Of a stretch of DNA of 36,786 nucleotides, positions 1 through 10,099 are shown one piece after another. The notes under the pieces are model-generated. The model had not been told where the DNA came from. It saw nothing but the letters and a program-made list of their open reading frames with translations, and did not search any database. Numbering within the stretch: position 1 is the first letter of the stretch; every line of letters starts with the position of its first letter. This stretch comes from JAQSWP01 sp050185515 (lineage in GTDB: Bacteria; Pseudomonadota; Alphaproteobacteria; Reyranellales; JAQSWP01). The stretch spans positions 1-36,786 of the forward strand of contig JBFWZG010000013.1 of assembly GCA_050185515.1 (NCBI GenBank), given 5' to 3'. Both the position numbers and the translations under genes were made by a program.

Positions 1-999
<999 letters not shown>

Positions 1000-1003
<4 letters not shown>

Positions 1004-1692
1004 TGCAGCGCTCCGACGATGTGCTTGAACAGCGGCAGGCCATCGGTGCCGCCGCAGATCTCGTCGGTGGCGTTCTCCGGGTGCGGCATCAGGCCGAGCA
1101 CGGTCTTCTTCTCGTTGAAGATGCCGGCGATGTTGTCCATCGAACCGTTCAGGTTGGTTTCGGGGGACACTATGCCTTCGGCGTCGCTGTAGCGGAAGGC
1201 GATGCGGTCCTGGTCCTGCAACTTCCTGATCGTGTCGGCGTCGGCGTTGTAGTTGCCGTCGTAATGCGCGACCGGCACCGAGATCACCTGATGCTTCCGG
1301 TAGCCGCCGGTGAAATCGCTCGCCGTGGTCTCGACCCGCATGTCGATCTTGCGGCAGATGAATTTCAGGCCGGCATTGGTCATCAGCACGCCCGGCAGCA
1401 GCCCCGCCTCGCAAGCGATCTGGAAGCCGTTGCAGACGGCGAGCACCCGCACGCCGGCTTCGGCGCGGCGCTTGACCTCGCGCATGATCGGCGAGTGCGC
1501 CGCCATGGCGCCGCAACGAAGATAGTCGCCGTAGGAAAAGCCGCCCGGCAGGACGATCAGGTCGACCTTGGGCAGGTCGGCGTCGCCGTGCCAGACCTCG
1601 ATCGGCTTCCTGCCGTCATTCGCTTTGGTGAGGGCGAGCCGCATGTCGCGGTCGCGGTTGGAACCGGGAAATACGATCAGTGCGGATTGCAC
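1000..1692 (-). CDS. purQ: Phosphoribosylformylglycinamidine synthase subunit PurQ (glutamine amidotransferase)
   Basis: PurQ is the class I glutamine amidotransferase that hydrolyses glutamine and passes ammonia to PurL through the PurS-bridged complex in the cytoplasm. The protein is 230 residues, the normal length. The nucleophile is Cys87 in LAVCNGFQ. The His/Glu of the catalytic triad are His204 and Glu206 in MPHPENA. The oxyanion region VLPGGFSYGD is at 48-57. The start codon is GTG at 1692, one base after the purS stop; the N-terminus SALIVFPGSN fits the family and leaves no room for an upstream ATG. The 3' end overlaps purL by four bases. All metal-free amidotransferase residues are intact. 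Confidence 0.97.
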
Positions 1693-1693
1693 G

Positions 1694-1954
1694 TCAGCCC
1701 ACCAACTCCACGGAGTAATTCTCGATTACCGTATTGGCCAGCAGCTTCTGCGCCATGTCCTTCACGGTAGCCTCGATCTCGGCGCGTGGCCTCTTGGCCA
1801 GCGCGTCCTTGATCTCCAGCTCGATCACCTTGCCCTGGCGCACCTCGCCGACATCGGCGAAGCCCAGCGAATGGAGCGCCTGGCCGATGGCGCGGCCCTG
1901 CGGGTCGAGCACGCCGTTCTTCAGTGTCACATGCACGCGCGCCTTCATCGCCAT
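1694..1954 (-). CDS. purS: Phosphoribosylformylglycinamidine synthase subunit PurS
   Basis: PurS is the small dimeric subunit that bridges PurQ and PurL in Gram-positive and alphaproteobacterial FGAM synthase. The 86-residue product contains the family pattern KARVHVTLKNGVLDPQG near the N-terminus and a C-terminal IENYSVEL strand. Two in-frame ATGs exist, at 1954 and 1948. A GGAG five bases before 1954 favours the longer form, while the family usually begins at the second Met. Longer readings upstream would run into purC and look like out-of-frame translation, so they are rejected. It sits 14 bases after purC and 1 base before purQ, inside the purCSQL operon. Confidence 0.94.
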   Translation of the reverse strand: MAMKARVHVTLKNGVLDPQGRAIGQALHSLGFADVGEVRQGKVIELEIKDALAKRPRAEIEATVKDMAQKLLANTVIENYSVELVG

Positions 1955-1968
1955 TCCGTCTCCAGTCT

Positions 1969-2733
1969 CTACTGAACCGCCGTCGGGCCGCGGACGTCGC
2001 CCGGGCCGCCTTCGAGCAGGATGCCCAGCCGCCGCGCCACTTCGAGATAGGCCTCCTCGACCTTGCCGAGATCGCGGCGGAAGCGGTCCTTGTCCATCTT
2101 CTCGTTGGTCTTGGCGTCCCACAGGCGGCAGGAATCGGGGCTGATCTCGTCGGCCAGCACGATGCGCATCATGTCCTCCTCGAACAGCCGCCCGAACTCG
2201 ATCTTGAAGTCGACCAGCTTGATGCCGATGCCGAGGAAAAGGCCGACCAGGAAATCGTTGATCCGCAGCGCCAGCGCCATCATGTCGTCGATGTCCTGCG
2301 GAGCCGCCCAGCCGAAGGCGGTGATGTGCTCCTCGCTGACCATTGGATCGCCCAGCGCGTCGTTCTTGTAGTAGAACTCGACGATCGAGCGGGGCAGCAC
2401 GGTGCCTTCCGACAGGCCGAAGCGCTGCGACAGCGAGCCGGCCGCGATGTTGCGCACCACGACCTCGAGCGGAATGATCTCGACCTCGCGCACGAGCTGC
2501 TCACGCATGTTCAGGCGGCGGATGAAATGGGTCGGCACGCCGATGTCGCCCAGCCGCATCATCAGGTATTCCGAGATGCGGTTGTTGATCACGCCCTTGC
2601 CGGTGATGACGCCTTTCTTCTGGTTGTTGAAGGCGGTGGCGTCGTCCTTGAAATACTGAACGAGCGTCCCGGGTTCGGGGCCCTCGAACAGGATCTTGGC
2701 TTTGCCTTCGTACAGGCGGCGCCGGCGGGACAT
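1969..2733 (-). CDS. purC: Phosphoribosylaminoimidazole-succinocarboxamide synthase (SAICAR synthetase)
   Basis: PurC joins CAIR and aspartate with ATP to give SAICAR in purine synthesis. The 254-residue protein matches the normal bacterial length. It starts RRRRLYEGKAKIL, containing the ATP-binding YEGKAK motif, and holds VVRNIAAGS, the signature IKLVDFKIEFGR, and LADEISPDSCRLWD for metal and nucleotide binding. The ATG at 2733 has a GGGAG six bases upstream. Longer in-frame extensions (to 3039) pass through the promoter region and are not protein-like. It is the first gene of the purCSQL operon and is divergent from the ferritin-like gene. Confidence 0.97.
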   Translation of the reverse strand: MSRRRRLYEGKAKILFEGPEPGTLVQYFKDDATAFNNQKKGVITGKGVINNRISEYLMMRLGDIGVPTHFIRRLNMREQLVREVEIIPLEVVVRNIAAGSLSQRFGLSEGTVLPRSIVEFYYKNDALGDPMVSEEHITAFGWAAPQDIDDMMALALRINDFLVGLFLGIGIKLVDFKIEFGRLFEEDMMRIVLADEISPDSCRLWDAKTNEKMDKDRFRRDLGKVEEAYLEVARRLGILLEGGPGDVRGPTAVQ

Positions 2734-2799
2734 GGCAGGCTCCCTCGTCGGAATCAACGCGGGCGGCGCGTTGCAGGCGCGATATGCGTCACGAGGCGG

Positions 2800-2828
2800 C
2801 TTATAGCGTCTGGTGCAGGACGCCGCAA
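2800..2828 (-). promoter_or_regulatory. Candidate sigma-70-type promoter for the purCSQL operon
   Basis: On the minus strand a TTGCGG (-35 like, 2823-2828) lies exactly 17 bases before TATAAG (-10 like, 2800-2805). This would start transcription about 60 bases before the purC ATG. The -10 is good and the -35 only moderate, so this is a sequence-based guess. Confidence 0.4.
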
Positions 2829-2930
2829 CGAGGCCGCGCCCGTCATCCACAGATTCGCGCGTTTTCAGGCGCTTGGCAGCGATTTGCCGCATCGTCAGGC
2901 CTCGCGCAGGCCGCTCTATACCAAAGAAAT

Positions 2931-2946
2931 ATGACACTAGTGTCAT
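2931..2946. promoter_or_regulatory. Perfect 16-bp palindrome, probable operator
   Basis: The sequence ATGACACTAGTGTCAT is a perfect inverted repeat without spacer, located about 100 bases upstream of the ferritin-like gene start and embedded in an AT-rich segment. The half-site TGACAC/GTGTCA resembles operators of dimeric TetR- or GntR-type repressors. The cognate regulator cannot be named from the sequence, and none is encoded next door. Confidence 0.55.
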
Positions 2947-3044
2947 TTTATGGCATTGTCGATGCGACCAGCCATTCCCAAACTGGGGAATTCCGTTCCT
3001 GCGCCAGATCGATGCGCAGGCGGCATACCCGAGGAGCACCGAGC

Positions 3045-4157
3045 ATGAGCGACCAGCTGACGCGCGATCCGGCCTACGACACGGTCGATCCAGACGATTT
3101 CGGCTCGATGATCGAGACCCAACGCTACGGCCGCCGCTCGCCCGCCTTCGACAAGATCATCGCCTCCACGCACGATCATTTCTGGGATCCGCTCGATCCT
3201 GCCTACATCGACTACAGCACCCCGTTCGACAAGGAGAACACCCCCATCATCCCGTTCGAGATGGTGGCGGAGATGCAGACGGCGGTTGCCGACAGGCTCG
3301 ACGAGAAGCAGAAGATCGCCCTGGTGAACGCCAACGCGCATTGGGCGCTGTCGGGCATCCTGCACGGCGAGCAGGGGGCGTTGTCGCTATCGGCCAGCCT
3401 GTGCCACATCCTGGTCGATCCGGGCGCGCAGGAATACGCCGCCAATCAGGCGCGCGAGGAAGCCCGCCACGTCACCGCCTTCACCAGATACATCGAGACC
3501 CGCTTCGGCGCGCCGCTGCCCTGTTCGCCGACCCTGGCGCATCTGCTGGGCGAACTGGTTTCGGCGCACGAGGTCTACAAAAAGCTGATCGGCATGCAAA
3601 TGCTGATCGAGGGTCTCGCCATGGGCGCCTTCGCCACCTTCCATTCCAAGTCGGCCGATCCGCTCCTGGTGCGGCTGACCCAGCTCGTCATGACCGACGA
3701 GGCCTTTCACCACCGCTTCGGCCGCATCTGGGCGCAGAAGACCATGCCCAAGCTGACCGAGGAGGAGCACAACCGCGTCGAGGACTGGGCGTCGCAAGTG
3801 TTCCAGATGCTGCTGTTCAACCTGGTCAATCCCGAGCAGAAACAGGTGATCTACCAGCAGTTCGGGCTCGACTGGCAGTGGGTGCGCGATGCGGTGGCCG
3901 AGGCCTACACCGACGACGTTCGGCGCGAGAAGATGCAGGAGGGCACGGACATCTTCCGCGTCCTGATCAAGACCATGCTGCATGCCGGCATCATCACCGA
4001 CCGCACCAAGGCGATGTACGGGGTGTGGGTCAACATGGACGAGCTGAAGGCGGAAGGCGAGGAAATGGTCGGCGATCCGATCGCCGAACAGGGTATCGCC
4101 TATCTCAAGGAGATCAACGCCAAGCGCCGCCGCCTGGGCAAAGTCGCAGCCGAGTAG
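3045..4157 (+). CDS. Ferritin-like di-iron domain protein of unknown substrate
   Basis: This is a 370-residue cytoplasmic helical protein with a full carboxylate-bridged di-iron ligand set. The ligands are Glu109 (HGEQ), Glu139 and His142 (EEARH), Glu189 (LIEG), and Glu219 with His222 (DEAFHH), that is, two ExxH motifs plus two extra glutamates in a four-helix arrangement. That pattern is known from ribonucleotide reductase R2, AurF-type N-oxygenases and other ferritin-like oxidases or hydroxylases. The substrate is not deducible. No signal peptide is seen. The ATG at 3045 has GAGGAG eight bases upstream; in-frame readings from 2784 enter the promoter and are rejected. Its stop abuts the convergent GST stop with no intervening base. 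The upstream palindrome suggests tight regulation. Confidence 0.85.
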   Translation: MSDQLTRDPAYDTVDPDDFGSMIETQRYGRRSPAFDKIIASTHDHFWDPLDPAYIDYSTPFDKENTPIIPFEMVAEMQTAVADRLDEKQKIALVNANAHWALSGILHGEQGALSLSASLCHILVDPGAQEYAANQAREEARHVTAFTRYIETRFGAPLPCSPTLAHLLGELVSAHEVYKKLIGMQMLIEGLAMGAFATFHSKSADPLLVRLTQLVMTDEAFHHRFGRIWAQKTMPKLTEEEHNRVEDWASQVFQMLLFNLVNPEQKQVIYQQFGLDWQWVRDAVAEAYTDDVRREKMQEGTDIFRVLIKTMLHAGIITDRTKAMYGVWVNMDELKAEGEEMVGDPIAEQGIAYLKEINAKRRRLGKVAAE

Positions 4158-5081
4158 TCAGCCAGCCTGGCGGATGGAGTATTTCATCCGCGGAAAATGC
4201 ACGATGACATCGCCGACCGTCTCGTCATGGCGGGCGATGGCGACCTCGTCGGTATCGCAATAGACCACCTCGCCGATGACAGCCTCCTGGCTGTTGTCCG
4301 TGGCGCGAATCGATATTCGCCCCTCCAGCCGGCACTCGGGCGGGATGGCCGGGCTCGGCGGGGGCGTTTCCGGCACTGCTTTCCGGGCGATCGACAGGGC
4401 CTCTTTGGCATCCATCTCCCTGCGCCTGCCATGGCCGATGGCGGCTACCCGTTTCATCCATGCCACGATGTTCCTGTAGTCCCGCAGGTCGGGCCATGTG
4501 TTCGGTTCGAACCCGTCCAGGAACCACACGGCGTGGTAGCAGGTAAAGTCGAGCAGGCCCGGCGCGTCGCCCAGCATGTACCTGCGGCCATCGGCGAGCA
4601 TGTCGTCGAGCCAGGCGAACTGGATGCGCATTGCCGGCAGCTGTCTGTCGGCATCCGCCTTGATGCGCGCGATGCCGGGATCGGGCTTGTTCCGCATGGC
4701 TGCCCGATCGGCGTGGAACGTGGCGCCCGCCTTTTCGGCGTTGCGGCCGGTCACGAAGCGCGCCATTGGCCAGAAGAACGGTTCTTCGATCCACATGGCG
4801 AGAGCGGCAGTGAGGCCGCGCTGATTGCCGGGAAACAGCGTCGGCTGCGGAAAACGCCGCTCCAGCTCGCGCGCGATCAGGGCAGTGTCGCAAAAGACGT
4901 CGGCGCCGATCTGCAACACCGGCGTGCGCCGATAGCCGCCCGTCAACGGCGTCAGATCTGGTTTGGGCGCGACAGCGGGAATGATCACCGAACGCCACGA
5001 CAAGGATTTCAGGCCGAAGATCAGGCGAATCTTCTCGGAGAACGACGAGTAGTCGTAGTGATGCAGGATCAGCTCGCTCAT
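4158..5081 (-). CDS. Glutathione S-transferase family protein with C-terminal extension
   Basis: Residues about 3-80 form a thioredoxin-like GST N-domain, with the cis-proline motif RRTPVLQIG (Pro54) and CDTALIARELE for glutathione gamma-glutamyl binding. A helical C-domain covers about 90-225 and includes MLGDAPGLLDF. After a proline-rich linker (about 236-249) comes a beta-rich segment, about 250-305, that ordinary 200-230 residue GSTs lack. The substrate is unknown; glutathione conjugation or reduction is the family role. The ATG at 5081 follows an AGGA element. It lies 17 bases downstream of uraD on the same strand, so the two may be co-transcribed. Confidence 0.88.
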   Translation of the reverse strand: MSELILHHYDYSSFSEKIRLIFGLKSLSWRSVIIPAVAPKPDLTPLTGGYRRTPVLQIGADVFCDTALIARELERRFPQPTLFPGNQRGLTAALAMWIEEPFFWPMARFVTGRNAEKAGATFHADRAAMRNKPDPGIARIKADADRQLPAMRIQFAWLDDMLADGRRYMLGDAPGLLDFTCYHAVWFLDGFEPNTWPDLRDYRNIVAWMKRVAAIGHGRRREMDAKEALSIARKAVPETPPPSPAIPPECRLEGRISIRATDNSQEAVIGEVVYCDTDEVAIARHDETVGDVIVHFPRMKYSIRQAG

Positions 5082-5098
5082 GCGACCCGATCCTGCGC

Positions 5099-5680
5099 TC
5101 AGGCGAGCAGGTTTTCCAGCCGCAGTCTGGCGATCTCATGCACTTCCCGCAGAGCGGTCTCGAATTCCATCTCGGGGCTGTTGTTCAGTCGCCGCTCGAA
5201 GGCGGCGAAAATTCCGGCCTTGTCGTGGTTGCGCACGCAGATGATGAAAGGAAATCCGAAGCGGGCCTTGTACGCTGCGTTGTTGCGCGAGATGGTCTCC
5301 ATTTCGGCGCGGGACAGGCGGTCGAGCCCGGCGCTCTTCTGCTCCCGGCGCGATTCCTCTGTCAAATGGCCCTGCTGCGCCTCCCTGCCGGCCAGGTCCG
5401 GGTGGGCCTCGAGCAGCGCCTGACGCGCCTGCAGCGACGCGTGATCGACAATCTCTGCCATGGCGATCCGCAGGGCGGCGATGTCGGCGAAGGGCCGGCG
5501 CTTCGCGGCCGCCGCCGGCACCCAGGGGGACCGTTCGTAGATACCGGCCAAAATGTCGCGGAACCGGTCGGGCGGCACGGCGTTCAGGTCGTGAATGGTT
5601 GCGGTCGCCACGGCGGCTGGAACCTCGCGAAATCCTCGGTCTGGCGTCGACAGGCGCCTCCCCGGCATGGCAGGCGGCAC
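5099..5680 (-). CDS. uraD: 2-oxo-4-hydroxy-4-carboxy-5-ureidoimidazoline (OHCU) decarboxylase
   Basis: UraD decarboxylates OHCU to S-allantoin, the last step of urate oxidation. The diagnostic HPDLAG motif is present (His93-Asp95 in the long form), followed by EEStype SRREQKSAGLD and FGFPFIICVR, all highly conserved in the family. The longest ATG-start form has 193 residues. The first 23 residues are not family-like, and a GTG at 5611, preceded by GAGG, would give about 170 residues starting just before TIHDLNAVPP, the usual family start. The true start is therefore uncertain. No urate oxidase or allantoinase gene is visible nearby. It probably forms a pair with the downstream GST gene. Confidence 0.92.
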   Translation of the reverse strand: MPPAMPGRRLSTPDRGFREVPAAVATATIHDLNAVPPDRFRDILAGIYERSPWVPAAAAKRRPFADIAALRIAMAEIVDHASLQARQALLEAHPDLAGREAQQGHLTEESRREQKSAGLDRLSRAEMETISRNNAAYKARFGFPFIICVRNHDKAGIFAAFERRLNNSPEMEFETALREVHEIARLRLENLLA

Positions 5681-5754
5681 TGGGGCGAGGGGTGGCGAAA
5701 GCCGGCCCGCATCGCTATATAGAAGCCGCCATTATGCCATGTGGGAGCGTGTCC

Positions 5755-6084
5755 ATGTCGATGTTCGACGACCGGGAGAAGGGCTACGAGGCCAAGTACA
5801 AGCACGATCAGGAAGCTCTGTTCAAGATCACGGCCCGCCGCAACAAGCTGCTGGGCCTTTGGGTCGCCGAACAGCTGGGCAAGACCGGCGCCGATGCCGA
5901 GGCATACGCCAAGGATGTGGTCGCCGCCGATTTCGAGAAGCCCGGCGACGACGACGTCATCGTGAAGGTGCTCAAGGATCTCGAGACCAAGGGCATCAAC
6001 CTCGACATGGACGTCATCCGCAAGAAGCTTCTCGGTTTTGCCGATGTCGCCCGAGCCCAGGTCGAGGCCGAAGCGAAGAAGTAA
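5755..6084 (+). CDS. DUF1476 protein, alphaproteobacterial F1-ATPase inhibitor zeta subunit
   Basis: The 109-residue product starts MSMFDDREKGYEAKYKHD and continues with RRNKLLGLWVAEQLGKTG, both hallmarks of DUF1476. Members of this family in Paracoccus were shown to be the zeta subunit, which binds F1 and blocks ATP hydrolysis through its N-terminus. The protein is acidic and predicted four-helical, without signal or membrane segments. The ATG at 5755 has GGGAG seven bases upstream; in-frame extensions to 5599 cross the uraD start region and are not real. In many alphaproteobacteria this gene lies between purB and purC, as it does here, but with extra genes between. Confidence 0.93.
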   Translation: MSMFDDREKGYEAKYKHDQEALFKITARRNKLLGLWVAEQLGKTGADAEAYAKDVVAADFEKPGDDDVIVKVLKDLETKGINLDMDVIRKKLLGFADVARAQVEAEAKK

Positions 6085-6139
6085 GAGACGGTCCGGAGGC
6101 GGGTCAGTCCTTCGGCCTGCGCCGCCAAAGACTGGAGCA

Positions 6140-6169
6140 GGGACGCCGTCAGGCGTCTCTTTCGTTTTT
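6140..6169 (+). terminator. Rho-independent terminator after the zeta subunit gene
   Basis: An 8-bp stem, GGGACGCC/GGCGTCTC with one G-U pair, surrounds a GTCA loop and is followed by a T-rich tail (TTTCGTTTTT). A second, weaker hairpin (CAGTC...GACTG) lies at 6105-6134. It separates the zeta gene from the superoxide dismutase gene. Confidence 0.75.
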
Positions 6170-6192
6170 GCGTAACGAGGAAAGGAAGCAAG

Positions 6193-6870
6193 ATGACTGC
6201 CGCCCGAAAAATGGAAACAAAATCCGCCAGCAGCCCGGCCGCCGTCGGCGATCAGCCGCACGTGCCTTTCGAGCTGCCGCCGCTGCCCTACGACAAAGCG
6301 GCACTGGAGCCCACGGTTAGCGCCGACACCCTCGACTACCATCACGGCAAGCATCACAAGGCTTATGTCGACAAGACGAATGACCTCGCCAAGCAGGCCG
6401 GCATGGAGAAAAAGTCGCTGGTCGAGATCATTCAGGCGACTGCCGGCAAGAGCGACAAGGATAGCAAGACGCTGTTCAACAACGCCGCCCAGGCGTGGAA
6501 CCACACGTTCTACTGGCACAGCATGAAGCCCAAAGGCGGTGGCAAGCCCACGGGCGAATTCGCCAAGGCGATCGAGCGCGACTTCGGCAGCTTCGATGAT
6601 TTCGTCAAGGCTTTCACTGAGGCGGCCAGCACGCAGTTTGGCAGCGGCTGGGCCTGGCTGGTCGTCGACGGCGGCAAGCTCAAGGTCGTGAAGACCGGCA
6701 ATGCCGAAACGCCGCTGGCCGACGGCAAGACGCCGCTGATCACGCTCGACGTCTGGGAGCACGCCTATTATTTGGATTACCAGAACAAGCGGCCCGACTA
6801 CATCAAGGCCTGGCTGGACAAGGTCGTAAACTGGGACTTCGCGGCGGAGAACTTCGCCAACGCCGGCTAG
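6193..6870 (+). CDS. sodB: Superoxide dismutase, iron type
   Basis: This enzyme converts superoxide to hydrogen peroxide and oxygen. The metal ligands are visible as His50 (DYHHGKHH), His104 (AWNHTFYW), Asp186 and His190 (DVWEHAYYLDY). Gln100 in NNAAQAWNH is in the position that marks Fe-SOD rather than Mn-SOD. The 225-residue protein has about 24 extra N-terminal residues before the usual FELPPLPY start. This extension is polar and charged and is not a convincing export signal. The ATG at 6193 has AAGGAA five bases upstream, which supports the long form. The gene is flanked by terminators on both sides, so it is probably transcribed alone. Confidence 0.95.
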   Translation: MTAARKMETKSASSPAAVGDQPHVPFELPPLPYDKAALEPTVSADTLDYHHGKHHKAYVDKTNDLAKQAGMEKKSLVEIIQATAGKSDKDSKTLFNNAAQAWNHTFYWHSMKPKGGGKPTGEFAKAIERDFGSFDDFVKAFTEAASTQFGSGWAWLVVDGGKLKVVKTGNAETPLADGKTPLITLDVWEHAYYLDYQNKRPDYIKAWLDKVVNWDFAAENFANAG

Positions 6871-6893
6871 GTTGCAATCCCGGTTGAAACGAG

Positions 6894-6920
6894 AAGGGGA
6901 CGCGCCGGCGTCCCCTTTTT
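6894..6920 (+). terminator. Rho-independent terminator of sodB
   Basis: The stem AAGGGGACGC/GCGTCCCCTT with a GCCG loop runs into five T on the plus strand. It lies between the convergent sodB and purB stops. The A-rich run on the other side (GAAACGAGAA) makes weak bidirectional action possible. Confidence 0.85.
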
Positions 6921-6923
6921 CCG

Positions 6924-8237
<1,314 letters not shown>

Positions 8238-8359
8238 GGCGTCCTGCACGGGGCTTGAAAACGGCGGTAAAATAGCGTGTTGGCGCTGCATTGCCAGCGC
8301 TATCCGCGCATGGCTGTTGCCGCTATAGTCCGGCCGCTCTTGCGTCAACGGAGAAGGTC

Positions 8360-9178
8360 ATGGCGAGCGAAAAACTGCGGCCTCTGGCGGAGTTTCCGCG
8401 CGCCGGTCTCGCTGCCGTCAAGGCGGTCCTGCTCGACATCGACGACACGTTATCCACCGACGGCCACCTCACTGCCGCCGCATACGGCGCTCTGGAGCGG
8501 TTAAAACAGGCCGGGCTGCTGGTGGTGCCGATCACCGGCCGTCCGGCCGGCTGGTGCGATATGATCGCTCGCTTCTGGCCCATCGACGCGGTGGTGGGCG
8601 AGAACGGCGCGTTCTATTTCTGGCACGATGCCAGGGCGGGCAGGCTGCGCCAGCGCTTCCTGCAGAGCGAGGCGGAGCGCGAGGCCGGGCGGCGGAAGCT
8701 TGAGGCACTCAGGGTTAGAATACTGCGCGAGGTTCCAGGCGCGGGCATTGCCTCCGACCAACCCTATCGCGTTGCCGATCTGGCGATCGATTTCTGCGAG
8801 GACGTCAAGCCGCTGCCGCGCGAGGCCGTCGATCGGATCGTGGCGCTGTTCGGGGAAGCCGGCGCAACAGCCAAGATCAGCTCAATCCATGTGAACGGCT
8901 GGTTCGGCGCCTACGACAAGCTTTCGATGACCCGGCTGGCGCTGCGCGAATTGTTCGCCGTCGACATCGACGATCCGGCCAACCGCGAGACCATCGTCTT
9001 TGCCGGCGATTCGCCCAATGATGCGCCGATGTTCGACTTCTTTCCCAACGCCGTCGGCGTCGCCAATGTCCGCGATTTCGGCGATCTGGTGAAAACCCTG
9101 CCGCGCTGGGTCACCGAGAAGCGCTCTGGCGAGGGGTTTGTCGAATTGGCCAGCGCATTGCTGGCGGCGCGGTCTTGA
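8360..9178 (+). CDS. HAD-superfamily hydrolase (Cof/MPGP-like sugar phosphatase type)
   Basis: The 272-residue protein shows all four HAD motifs: DIDDT with nucleophile Asp26 and acid Asp28, ITGRPAG with the motif II Thr, the Lys in YDKLSM (motif III), and GDSPNDAPMF (motif IV). The cap between motifs II and III resembles Cof-type or mannosyl-phosphoglycerate/sucrose phosphatase-like enzymes. The substrate is presumably a phosphorylated metabolite but cannot be specified. The ATG at 8360 is preceded by GGAG at six bases. It is divergent from purB, with about 120 bases between them, and is followed after 53 bases by the FAH-family gene, possibly co-transcribed. Confidence 0.88.
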   Translation: MASEKLRPLAEFPRAGLAAVKAVLLDIDDTLSTDGHLTAAAYGALERLKQAGLLVVPITGRPAGWCDMIARFWPIDAVVGENGAFYFWHDARAGRLRQRFLQSEAEREAGRRKLEALRVRILREVPGAGIASDQPYRVADLAIDFCEDVKPLPREAVDRIVALFGEAGATAKISSIHVNGWFGAYDKLSMTRLALRELFAVDIDDPANRETIVFAGDSPNDAPMFDFFPNAVGVANVRDFGDLVKTLPRWVTEKRSGEGFVELASALLAARS

Positions 9179-9231
9179 CCGGATAGCGGGGCTGCGCGAG
9201 GCTCCGGCAACGAATTGCGGGGGAGGATTTC

Positions 9232-10098
9232 ATGCGTCTCGTGAGCTTCAGCAAGGCAGGCGGCAGCGCCGTGGGCCTGCGCCAGGGCGACAGCATCATC
9301 GATCTGTCGATAGCGGCGCCCAAACTGCCGCGCACGCTGGCGGGCATTCTGGGGGCCGGCGGCTCGGCCAAGGCAGAGTTGAAGAAGGTCGCCGCCAAGC
9401 CGAAGAAGAACGCGGTGCTGAAGGCTTCCAAGGTCAAGCTGCTGCCGCCCATTCCCGATCCGGGCAAGATCCTGTGCATCGGCCTGAACTACAAGGATCA
9501 CGCCGCCGAGATGGGCAATCCGCTGCCGACCTACCCGGTCGTCTTCACTCGCTTCATCTCCACGCTGGTGTCGCATGGCGGCAAGATGCTGACGCCGAAG
9601 GCCTCGAGCTGGTTCGACTACGAAGCCGAACTGGCCGTCGTCATCGGCAGGCGCGGCCGCAATATCCCCAAGGACAAGGCGCTGGGTTATGTCGGCGGCT
9701 ATTCCTGCTTCAACGACGGTTCGATCCGCGACTACCAGACCAAGACCTCGCAGTTCACGCTTGGCAAGAATTTCGACGGCACCGGGGGCTTCGGTCCAGA
9801 CCTGGTGACGCCTGACGAACTGCCCAAGGGTGCGCATGGGCTGAAGATCAAATGTCGACTGAACGGACAAACGATGCAGGATGGAACCACGGCTGATCTG
9901 GTGTTCGATGTCGCCGCCCTGATCGCCGAAATTTCCGTCGCCATGACGCTGGAACCGGGTGATGTGATCATTACCGGTACCCCGGCGGGCGTCGGCATGG
10001 GGCGCAATCCCAAGGTGTTCATGAAACCGGGCGATGTCTGCGAAGTCGAGATCGAGGGCATCGGCACCCTGCGCAACCCGATCGCGCAGGGTGTTTGA
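9232..10098 (+). CDS. Fumarylacetoacetate hydrolase (FAH) family protein
   Basis: This is a member of the FAH fold family, which hydrolyses or decarboxylates 2-keto acids such as acylpyruvates, or acts as ureidoglycolate lyase. The 288-residue protein has the metal ligands Glu131 and Glu133 (DYEAELAVVI) and Asp162 (FNDGSIRDYQ), and the catalytic-lid motif GLNYKDHAAE with His90. The C-terminal ITGTPAGVGMG and GDVCEVEIEGIGTLRN are also typical. The exact substrate is unknown. A strong GGGGGAGG precedes the ATG at 9232. The convergent TetR gene ends one base beyond its stop. Confidence 0.92.
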   Translation: MRLVSFSKAGGSAVGLRQGDSIIDLSIAAPKLPRTLAGILGAGGSAKAELKKVAAKPKKNAVLKASKVKLLPPIPDPGKILCIGLNYKDHAAEMGNPLPTYPVVFTRFISTLVSHGGKMLTPKASSWFDYEAELAVVIGRRGRNIPKDKALGYVGGYSCFNDGSIRDYQTKTSQFTLGKNFDGTGGFGPDLVTPDELPKGAHGLKIKCRLNGQTMQDGTTADLVFDVAALIAEISVAMTLEPGDVIITGTPAGVGMGRNPKVFMKPGDVCEVEIEGIGTLRNPIAQGV

Positions 10099-10099
10099 A

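Larger units (their letters stand above)
2734..3044. other. Divergent intergenic region between purC and the ferritin-like gene
   Basis: This 311-base non-coding stretch serves two divergent genes. It holds the candidate purC promoter, the perfect 16-bp palindrome at 2931-2946, and a smaller dyad ATTCCC-N6-GGGAAT at 2974-2991. The left half is GC-rich. The part around 2915-2960 is notably AT-rich for this window, which fits a promoter/operator for the plus-strand gene. No small ORF with a credible ribosome site was seen. Confidence 0.6.

Noticed and set aside
8283..8300. GCGCTG-N6-CAGCGC dyad in the purB/HAD divergent gap as an operator
   Set aside because: Six-base arms of pure GC-rich sequence are common by chance here, and no related copy was found.
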